Below, piece by piece: positions 56,031-64,000 of a stretch of 64,000 nt of DNA (position 1 is its first letter; each line of letters opens with the position of its first letter). The notes below the pieces were generated by a model. It did not search any database and was not told where the DNA came from. It saw only the letters and a program-made list of their open reading frames with translations. The DNA lies in NCBI GenBank assembly GCA_002794785.1, contig NBBA01000007.1:1054001-1118000 (forward strand), given 5' to 3'. The translations under genes were made by a program, and so were the position numbers. This DNA is from Coniferiporia sulphurascens (taxonomy: Eukaryota > Basidiomycota > Agaricomycetes > Hymenochaetales > Hymenochaetaceae).

Positions 56031-56045
56031 GCATCGGGATAGAGG
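56031..56045. repeat. Target-site duplication of C5 (left copy; right copy 58011-58025)
   Basis: GCATCGGGATAGAGG on the left and GCATTGGGATAGAGG on the right: 15 bp with one C/T difference, itself a CpG to TpG change. Joining the flanks restores N2 ORF2. Confidence 0.92.
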
Positions 56046-57310
56046 CATCCTTCTTGTCCTCTTACCACCACCATCTCGGTTTTGCGACTGGGGTCGGCTG
56101 GGGGGAAGTCGCAGCTACCCGACCTTGTCTGGACTCTCTGGGACTGGGCATCATACGAGAGAAGGTTCCGACTCACCCTAGTGCGCTGGGGTTGGTCGTT
56201 GGTCACCGTAATGCGGCGGGGAATGGGTGTGGAGCTCACTGGCGGTCTTGGCAACCCGTCGAAAATGTTGCTACTGGTTGGATTCTCGGTGAGCTTGCAT
56301 CCTTCTGGCGTCTTCGCTATCCTCTTGGGGTGGCGTGCTCGTTGGGCCTGCATTGTATGTGGGCTCGGTAGGGGGGGACATGACATTAACGTCCTCACAG
56401 GGGGGGGGAAACCCCCTGCCTCGCAGCAGGTGACTTCGGTTGGGAGATCTTGGTTTGGGGCAACTTGGATCACACCTTTGGGTGCTGAGCAATACCCTCC
56501 TGGGCACCTCAGGGCCCACGTTGTCCCTGGCATGACAAATCAAAAACTGCCCCCCCAAATTCCCGAAAGGATCTCTGATGACGGCACCATGTGCTAAAAG
56601 GAGATAGGGGGCTCATAACACATGGCGTGGCGGTAAGAACCACCCGATGCCGAAAGGCGACAGGGCACCATGGGCCTCTTGGGTGGGTTGGACCCCCTTG
56701 AGGTGGTTAGTATCCCTTACTCCCTGGGACGGCTTTGCCACTGGGGTTGGGTATGCAAGACAAAGATCCTGGTACAATCGCGGATCCAGAAGCGGGGCTG
56801 GGGGTTGACTGGGCGCTTGTCCCATGACCTTGGTTCCTGAGTATTCCAGCTGTAATGGCTGTTTCTGAAGTGCGTGCCAGGGCACGGGAAAGGGCCTGCA
56901 TGGAGTGTGTGTCAGCATCCCGGCATGCAGAAGTGTAGTGTCTTGGGCTGTAGCACTGTGGGAGAGTTCCCCTCAATGGCTCCAGAGGACTAAATCCTCT
57001 GTCGGTTCGTGTGGGGGTAATTCCCACTACAGGCTTAAGTTGATTCCCAGAAGCGCAGTGGTACTCTACAGGACCTCTATGGTTGGGGAGGGAATGTGTA
57101 GGGTAGGGGGGTCATTCCATATGGGTGGAGTAGTGCCTATGGCGCCGCAACCTTCACCCAGGGTGGCCTCCTGGCACGGCACACCTTACCCTAGTGCTCC
57201 AATATAGCGCCCATATGTCGTAGAGGACAGCGGGAGCAGTTTCGGTCGCTGCATATCCCGAGGAAGGTACATGCGTTGTTTGAGTCCTGCAAGGGTGCTC
57301 TTAATTCTGG
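56046..57310 (+). repeat. Non-coding module A1 (1,265 bp)
   Basis: The 5'-most 30 bases resemble the LINE 5' end (about 26 of 30 identical), but the rest is unrelated to ORF1, ORF2 or the LTRs. It is shared with 1-733 (same subfamily) and, more distantly, with the A2 modules at 1575-3430, 12344-13526, 26627-27946 and 50958-51657. Short ORFs in it are not conserved between A1 and A2, so it is probably a non-coding RNA source. Confidence 0.75.
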
Positions 57311-57689
57311 CCCCCCCTGGCCAGCCCAGTTGACCGCCCACATATTGGGTGGATGTCGCACTTTCCGACCATGGATCCACAAGGTCTGGCCCCCCTGTGA
57401 CCCACTTCCGACCCACCACGCCGAGTGGGCTGATGAACACCTCCTCCAGGTTTTGCGCCGTTGGCTCAAGCTGATGGGGCACCTTAACTGTGTTTCTGAC
57501 AGAACCTCTGCCACCATCCACCTGGCTTTCGCTGTGATGGAGCTGGAGGGGCACCCAACCAACGAAGATATGGACTTGGACCTCCTCAGGGAATACATGA
57601 GTTGTATGCTTGGACCACATACCCAGGACCTGGACCCAGCTCTATTGGAGCTTTCAGGTGCGCTCCCTCTCCTTTCCTCTACTCTGTGA
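57311..57689 (+). pseudogene. LINE ORF2 C-terminal remnant in C5
   Basis: About 126 codons from PPWPAQLTAHILGGC to the end LPLLSSTL, stop at 57687-57689, with no internal stop. It has no start codon or domain able to act alone and serves only to carry the LINE 3' end. Confidence 0.78.
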
Positions 57690-60600
57690 CCGCCCTTCAG
57701 ACTCTCATGCGTATGTCCTAGCCAGCACTCTCGCCCTCCCTTTCCAATTCTAAGTTACCCCCATTACCTGCCCTCATCCGTTTGGCTTGGCTGTAGTGAT
57801 ATGTATTCCTCCCTCTTTCCGTCCCCTTACTAATAGGGGCCCTCCCCACTTTGGCTCCCTCCAGGGAGCAGGGCCCCCACCCAGTTTTGTGCATTGCGCG
57901 ATGATGGGCACCTCCGTTGTTATGTAGTTAGGGCCCCCCCTTTGGGGGGGCAGCTTGTAATTATGTAATACTGCAGGAATAATAATAAAAATAATAAAAT
58001 AATAAAAAAAGCATTGGGATAGAGGGTCGGATTAGCATGTTGGGGGCGACCCAGACCCTGGCGGTGTCCCAGTCGGTGTAGGCAGCTGAGCAGCATCAAG
58101 GTGGGTGGAATTGTTGGCACTCCGTTTTGGCGGCTTCGATGTTGAGACCGATGGCACCAAAATGGGCATTAAGTTGGTGGTAGGCATTAGACAATTGCTG
58201 GCAGTTGGATGCCATGCTGGGTCCGACACACACGAGGAGGTGGTCGTTGACGTATGCCAGGGTGGTGGTGCCGGTTTGGTGAAACTTCTGGAGGACCACG
58301 CCCATGAATATGGTCGAGAGGATCGGGGATACTGGAGACCCTTGAGGGGTGCCAAGGTCGGGTTTCTGGGCGGTTGGGAGGGTGGTTCCATCGAAGGCGA
58401 TGGCTACCTGCCGATCTGTCATGAAGGACAGACACCAATCTGCCATGTCTGGCGGGCATTGGAGGTCCAACAGTTGCCGGTGGAGGAGTTGTGGGTGTAC
58501 CGAGTCAAAGAACCCTTGTATGTCGACCGCAAGGACCGAGCATACACGGCCCTCGGCATGGGCTCTTTCCACAATCTGTAGGAGGTGCTGGGCAGTGTCG
58601 TAGACAGAGTGTCCTTGATGCCCGCCATATTGGTTAGGTGGCAGCCAGTTTCTCGTGTTAGTGAGGAACTGGAGCCGGTTAGCTACGATCTTTTCTAGGA
58701 GTTTCCCTAGGGTCTCCTCAAGGGAGATGGGCCGATATGAGTGCGGCAAGAAAGGGTCCTTCTTGTTTGGCTTCCGGAGCATGACCACTTTTGCTGACCG
58801 CCAACACTTAGGGTGGTGCCCCATGCGCAGGCAGTTGTTGAAAAGGGCGAGGATCTCATTGGGGTAAGTGTCTACCACCCATTTTAGAGGGCGGTATCTG
58901 ATCCCTGAGAGGCCCAGAGCCAACAAGTTGGAGGTGTTGGCCAGTGCCCCTGTAAGCTCCGTGAGGAGGATGGGCAGGGCAGCTGGTTGGGGGGGGGGGC
59001 GGCAGTGTGTCAGCCGCTTGTTGGGGTGGCAGGGGCATGAAAAAAGTGGTGCAGAAGAGCTCACCTTTCTCATCATTGGATTGGGTGAAGGTACCGTCTC
59101 ACTTTTTGAGTGAGGGGATTGGTGTAGGTCGGTTTTTTTTTTTTTTTTAAATTATTATTCCTGCAGTATTACATAATTACAAGCTGCCCCCCCAAAGGGG
59201 GGGCCCTAACTACATAACAATGGAGGCACCCATCATCGCACAACGCATGAAACTGGGTGGGGGCCCTGCTCCCCAAAGGGTGCCAAGGTGTGAAGGGCCC
59301 CTATTAGTAAAAGACTGAAGGAGGGAGGAATACATATTGCTATGACTATACCAAACAGACAAAGGCAGGCAAAGGAAGTAGTTTAGAATAGGAAAGGGGG
59401 GGCAAGAGTGCCAGCCAGGACATATGGGGGGGAGTCTGAAGGGCAGGCACTAATCAGTGGAAAAGGGAGGAAGCGCACCTGAGAGCTCCAAGAGAGCCGG
59501 GTCCGAGTCTGGGGTGCGGGGTCCAAGCATACAACTCATGTAATCCCAGAGGAGGTCCAAGTCCATATCTTTGTTGGTGGGGTGTCCCTCCAGCTCCATC
59601 ATGGCGAAGGCCAGGCGGATGGTGGCAGAGGTATGGTCAGAAACACAGTTAAGGTGCCCCATTAGCTTAAGCCATCGGCGCAGCACCAGGAGACGGTTTT
59701 CGTCGGCCCACTCGGTGTGGTGGGTCGGAGGTGGGTCGCAGGGGGGCCAGACCTTGCGGATCCAGGGTCGGAATGTGCAACAACCACCCAAAATGTGAGC
59801 GGTTGACTGAGCCGGCCAGGGGGGGTGGTTGTGCCATCTGCAGTGCAATATCAGGCCATGTCTGTGCCGGTAGGCTGAGTCAAAGCTCAGCCAGTAGCCC
59901 CCATAGGGACCGGCGCAACAGAGAACCTGGGCGACTGCCGATAGCTCCCAGCGAGGGTGGTCCACTGACTGCGTGATGATCTTTCAGGGATGGCAGGAGG
60001 GGACCCTGTTGACAGCTAGGTATTTGTCGGCTGTTGAGGCGAGGGGGCGGGCAAGTGAGAGGGACCAACATTCCATGAGTGTGTTGACGGCAGCCTCTTT
60101 CAGTGCTGAGGTGGAGGGTGCGAGGGAAGACGGGGGTAGGTTTGTTGCAAACTTCGCCTCATGGTCCGCCCATTCATTCCTGGGGATGTCGGAGTGACCC
60201 GGGCACCAAACAAAATGAATGGAGAGATCCAGGTATGAGTCCAAGAGAGTCTGGACCCCTGCCTTCCATTGGTTGAGGAGATGCACACCTGGAACTGGTG
60301 CCCATGTGTGGATCAGGTGGAGTGCCATCAGTGAATCCAACAAAAAGAAGATGTTGGATGCGACAGGCAGGAGCTCCTGGAGGTGGTGTGTGGCCCAGCT
60401 TGGTGTGGAGGTAAGAGAGAAGATTTCCATGTCCATTGCTGTTGCGCAGGTGGGGGAGGCTAGCCTGCGGGACTTGAGGCGGGTAAGGCCCTTCATGGCG
60501 CAGACAGCCGATCCAGACTTTTGGCCAATGCATGAGCCATCAGTGAAAACCTGGAGGTGGGGGATGGTGCTCAGGGAGTGTGTGGCACCTACAAATTCTT

Positions 60601-62540
60601 TGCAGGTGTCCTCGCTGACCAGAGTGATAGGAGTGGTGAACAAGACTCTTCCATTCATAAATGCCAGAGGATCTGTCCATGGGGGATGAGTGTATGCAGG
60701 GACTGGTTGAACCCGAGGAACCCGGACCTGCAGAGAAGTGGAGAAGGGATGGTTAGTTACACTTTTATAATATTGTTTTCTACCTATGGAGTGTGGGGTG
60801 CGCCAGAGATGCAGGGAATGGAGGGTCTTAGCATATTCGAAATAGTAAGAAAGTGGGGGAAGGGAGCAGAGAAAATTTGTAGAGAAGGGGGAGGCGCCTT
60901 TGTAGACTCCAAGAATCCATCTACATGCCGTGTTTTGCACAGCCTGCAGATGGCTTACTAAGGTTTTTTGGCATCGGCCATGGTACCAGACCAGGGCGCC
61001 CCATGTGAGGACAGAGTGGACACAGGCGGTGTACAGTCGACGGAGGAGGAGGGCCGAGATGCCATGTTCTGTGTCGCCTAGAATGTGGAGGGCAGTGAGG
61101 GTGGAGAGGCCTTTGGATCGCATGCGTTCCACGTGGGCTTTGAAGGTAAGGGCCGGGTCCCACCAAATCCCCAGCCAGTGAAGCAGGATAGAGGGTCGGA
61201 TGAGCGTGGTGGGGGCGACCCAGACCCCAGCAGTGTCCCAGTTGGTGTAAGCAGCTGAATGGTGTCAGGGTGGGTGGAGGTGGAGGCACTCTGTTTTGGC
61301 AGCTTCGATGTTGAGACCGATGGCACCGAAGTGGGCATTCAGTTGGTGGTAGGTGTTGGACAGTTGCTGGCAATTGGATGCCACGCTGGGTCCGATGCAC
61401 ACTAGGAGGTGGTCATCAATATATGCGAGGGCAGTGGTGCCGGTTTGGTGGAATTTCTGGAGGACCACACCCGCAAATATAGTCGAGAGGATAGGGGAGA
61501 CTGGTGACCCTTGGGGGGTGCCGAGGTCGGGTTTCTGGGCGGTTGGGAGGGTGGTGCCGTCAAAAGCGATGGCTACTTGCCAGTTCGTCATGAAGGACAA
61601 ACACCAGTTTGCCATGTCAGGTGGGCACTGGTGGTCCAGCAGTTGTCAGTGGAGGAGTTGCGGGTGTACTGAGTCGAAGAAGCCCTGTATGTCGACCACT
61701 AGGACCGAACATACCCAGCCCTCGGCATGATCTCGCTCTGCAATCTGTAGGAGGTGTTGGGTGGCGTTGTAGACAGAATGTCCTTGACGTCCCCCATATT
61801 GGTTAGGTGGCAGCCAGTCCCTTGTATTAGCAAGGAACTGGAGCCAGTTAGCGATAATCTTTTCGAGGAGTTTCCCTAAGGTCTCCTCAAGGGTGATGGG
61901 CCGGTATGAGCATGGCAAGAAGGGATCCTTTTTGTTAGGCTTCCGGAGCATCATGACTTTTGCCACCTGCCAGCACTTGGGGTGGTGCCCCATGTGCAGG
62001 CAGTCGTTGAAAAGGGTGAGAATCTCATCGGGGTAGGCGTCCACCACCCATTTCAGGGGGCGGTAGCCGATGCCCGAGAGGCCCAGAGCCGACAAGTTGG
62101 ATGTGTCGGACAGTGCCCCCGTAAGCTCTGATAGGAGTATGGGTGGGGCAGCTGGTTGGAGGGGAGGCGGCGGGGTATCGGCCACTTGGAGGGGTGGTGG
62201 GGGTGTGAAGAAAGTGGTGTGGAAGAGCTCACCTTTCTCATCATCCATCTGGGTGAAAGTGCCATTGCGTTTCTTGAGTGAGGGGATAGGTGTAGGGCAG
62301 TTGCCGAGGCCACGTTTGGCCCAGTTCCAGATATTAGAGGCGTCAGCTTGGTCGGCTTGGTTGGCATAGAACTGCCGCTTGGCTGCCCTGACCCTGCATT
62401 TGAATGCACGGTGGGCTGCTGATCGCTGGAGGGGGGTGGTGGCCATTGAGATCCCCTGGAGGAGTGTCTTGCATGTTGGAGTCCACCAGGGGACCTCGGT
62501 TTTGGATGGCTTGGCGAGTCGGGTGAAGGGTGTGAGGGTG

Positions 62541-62554
62541 GCGGTCATAGAGTC
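62541..62554. repeat. Target-site duplication of N4 (left copy; right copy 63752-63765)
   Basis: GCGGTCATAGAGTC versus GTGGTCATAGAGTC: 14 bp with one C/T difference (12 bp perfect). It lies in N3 ORF2. Confidence 0.88.
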
Positions 62555-63751
62555 TTTTTATTATTATTATTATTCCTGCAGTATTACATAATTACAAGCT
62601 GCCCCCCCAAAGGGGGGGCCCTAACTACATAACAACGGAGGCGCCTGTCATCACACAACACACAAAACTGGGCAGGGGCCCTGCTCCCCGAAGGGTGCCA
62701 AGGTGGGAAGGGCCCCTATTTAGAGGAGAAGACTGAGAAAGAGAGAGGAATACATTTCGCTATGACCAAACCAAGTGGATGAGGGCAGGTAATGGGGGTA
62801 ACTTAGAATTGGAAAGGGAGGGTGAGAGTGCCGGCCGGGACATACACATGGGAGTCCAAAGGGCAGTCACAGAGTAGAGGAAAGGGGAGGGAGTGCACCT
62901 GAAAGCTCCAATAGAGCTGGGTCCGGGTCCTGGGAACGGGGTCCAAGCATACGACTCATGTATTCCCGAAGGAGGTCCAAGTCCATATCTTCGTCAGTTG
63001 GGTGTCCCTCCAACTCCATCATGGTGAAGGCCAAGCGGATGGTGGCAGAGGTGCGGTCGGAGAGGCGGTTCATGTGTCCTGTCAGCTTTAGCCAGCGACA
63101 CAGAGCCTGAAGGTGGTTTTCATCGGCCCACTCGGCATGGTGGGTCGGAAGAGGGTCACGGGGGGGCCAGACTTTACGGATCCATGGCCGGAACGTATGG
63201 CAGCCGCCCAGGATGTGGGCAGTGGATTGGGCAGGCCAGGGGGGGTGGTTGTGCCATCGGCAGTGCGAGATCAGACCGTGCCTACGTCGGTAGACTGAGT
63301 TAAAGCTCAGCCAGTAACCCCCATAGGGACCGGCACGGCAGAGGATCTGGGTGACCGCCAAGAGCTCTTTTCGTGGATGGTTGACCGATTGCATTAACAG
63401 CTTTCAGGGTCAACGGGAGGGGGCCCCATTGATGGCGAGGTACTTGTCGGCTGTCGAGGCAAGGGGGCGGGCTAGTGAGAGTGACCATCGTTCCATCAGG
63501 GTGTTGACGGCAGCCTCTTTCAGTGTGGAGGTGGAGGGTGTGAGGGAAGATGGGGGTAGGTTTGTGGCAAACTTGGCCTCGTTGTCAGCCCATTCATTCC
63601 TGGGGATGTCCGAGTGACCTGGGCACCAGACGAAGTGAATGGAAAGATCTGGATATGAGTCCAAGAGTGTCTGGACCCCAGCCTTCCATTGATGAAGGTG
63701 ATGGGCTCCTGGGACCGGCGCCCATGTACGGATAAGGTGGAGAGCCGTCAG
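62555..63751 (-). mobile_element. LINE N4, 5'-truncated insertion in N3 (1.2 kb, subfamily 1)
   Basis: A TAA-rich tail, 3' UTR, ORF2 C-terminus and the second half of RNase H, ending abruptly at 63751 next to the duplication. This is a typical 5'-truncated product of target-primed reverse transcription and the innermost layer of the nest at the right end. Confidence 0.92.
62867..63751 (-). pseudogene. LINE ORF2 C-terminal fragment in N4
   Basis: 63410-63664 holds WCPGHSDIPRNEWAD and the linker that follows RNase H. Two TGAs then replace Arg codons around PRK-LL. 62867-63394 codes for the Cys/His-rich C-terminal domain (HCRWHNHPPWPAQ, HILGGC), ending LPPLSSTL. Confidence 0.8.
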
Positions 63752-64000
63752 GTGGTCATAGAGTCGACCACTGCCCGCGCTTTGCCGTTGAGGGCAAGGG
63801 TGCTGTCCACCGTGAGTTGGAAGGTGGATTTGAGTAATGGAAAGGCGATGTCAGTCCACTCTTCCCTGTCTGCCGCGAGTAACCAGCGTGTTTTGATGAC
63901 TGGGTTTGGGGGCCAAAAAGGCAGGGACCACTGCAGGATTGCATGGTTGGACAGAGGGGAGGTGGTCAAGGTACCTGAATCTAAGATTATGCCAGGGTTT

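Larger units (their letters stand above)
56046..58010 (+). mobile_element. Composite retrotransposon C5, complete (1,965 bp)
   Basis: This is the one complete composite copy. Module A1 runs 56046-57310, starting CATCCTTCTTGTCC and ending TTAATTCTGG. It is followed directly by LINE ORF2 C-terminal sequence (PPWPAQ), the 3' UTR with both stem-loops and an A/TAA tail to 58010. A 15-bp target-site duplication shows that the whole unit entered N2 in one LINE-type insertion. The module has no convincing conserved ORF. The layout matches the MINE class of template-switch chimeras known from Magnaporthe, but the module sequence is not one I recognise. Confidence 0.9.
53981..59132 (-). mobile_element. 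LINE N2, minus strand, split by composite C5 (subfamily 1)
   Basis: The tail starts at 53981 inside N1. The 3' UTR, C-terminus, RNase H and RT thumb reach 56045. After C5 the RT resumes at 58026 and continues to 59132, where the tail of N3 interrupts it near the endonuclease-RT boundary. Confidence 0.9.
54298..59132 (-). pseudogene. LINE ORF2 of N2 (RT, RNase H, C-terminus)
   Basis: 58096-59076 (326 aa) carries VDIQGFFDSVH, LGTPQGSPVSPIL and YVND (first Asp of the YVDD pair changed to Asn). 55498-56034 is the thumb, with a stop before the RNase H start. 54835-55347 and 54298-54828 give RNase H (EIFSLT, FLSDSLMAL, WCLGHSDIPGNEWAD) and the C-terminal domain, split by a TGA that replaces the Arg of PRKL. 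It ends LPPFSSAL at 54298. Confidence 0.83.
59133..64000 (-). mobile_element. LINE N3, minus strand, split by N4, runs off the window (subfamily 1)
   Basis: The long T-run at 59133 is its tail, inside N2. The 3' UTR, C-terminus, RNase H, RT and part of the endonuclease reach 62554. After N4 the endonuclease continues 63766-64000, where the window ends. Confidence 0.9.
59450..64000 (-). pseudogene. LINE ORF2 of N3 (endonuclease part, RT, RNase H)
   Basis: 61646-62548 and 61265-61615 hold the RT (VDIQGFFDSVH, LGTPQGSPVSPIL, YIDD). 59984-61132 (382 aa) covers the thumb and a complete RNase H: VFTDGSCIG, EIFSLT, FLLDSLMAL (the usual Ser before the Asp is Leu) and WCPGHSDIPRNEWAD. A TGA follows at the PRK codon near 59983, then the C-terminal domain 59450-59965. 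Other stops lie near 61265 (a TGA) and 61180. The endonuclease piece at 63766-63969 has LSNHAILQWS in place of LSDH. Confidence 0.82.

Noticed and set aside
1..64000. Host genes, tRNA or rRNA genes, CRISPR-like arrays
   Set aside because: Every long open frame on either strand is either a LINE ORF remnant or its antisense shadow. No tRNA or rRNA sequence and no regularly spaced short repeats were seen.

Overview
This window is eukaryotic repeat DNA with no host gene that I can recognise. Essentially all 64 kb is made of nested, broken copies of one family of non-LTR retrotransposon (LINE), solo LTRs, and a composite (LINE-hitchhiking) element. The LINE encodes an ORF1 with three zinc knuckles (gag-like, about 670 aa) and an ORF2 with an AP-type endonuclease, a reverse transcriptase, an RNase H domain and a Cys/His-rich tail. 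That layout fits the fungal Tad1-like group. GC-rich sequence and heavy CpG decay point to a filamentous fungus, probably a basidiomycete; this is inference and I cannot name the species.

Layout. 1-3430: two composite elements in opposite orientation, with a small LINE insertion. 3435-6148: an internally deleted LINE carrying a solo LTR, then the 5' half of another LINE on the minus strand. 6149-11132: a long plus-strand LINE carrying a solo LTR. 11133-12346: LINE and LTR fragments. 12344-27808: a giant palindrome, with two arms of about 6.76 kb that are almost identical and a loop of about 1.94 kb; each arm holds a composite element and a LINE. 27947-32773: LINE fragments, one with a solo LTR. 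32774-45628: a full-length minus-strand LINE (M3) split by the cleanest full-length plus-strand LINE in the window (P3, 37111-43503, with a 14-bp target-site duplication). 45629-50957: two head-to-head LINE fragments that share a gene-converted tract of about 0.9 kb. 50958-64000: a truncated composite element, then four minus-strand LINEs (N1-N4), each interrupting the previous one, plus one complete composite element with a 15-bp target-site duplication.

How the parts work together. A full-length LINE is about 6.4 kb. It starts with CATCCTTCTTG, has a 5' UTR of about 58 bp, ORF1 and ORF2 that overlap by ATGA (which suggests stop-restart translation), two 3' UTR hairpins and an A/TAA-rich tail. 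The composite elements join a non-coding 1.2-1.3 kb module, always ending at TTAATTCTGG, to LINE 3' ends of different lengths. This is what reverse-transcriptase template switching from LINE RNA onto a second RNA would give, as described for the MINE element of Magnaporthe. No copy of ORF2 is intact. Many inactivating changes are CGA to TGA or CpG to CpA, as expected from deamination of methylated CpG.
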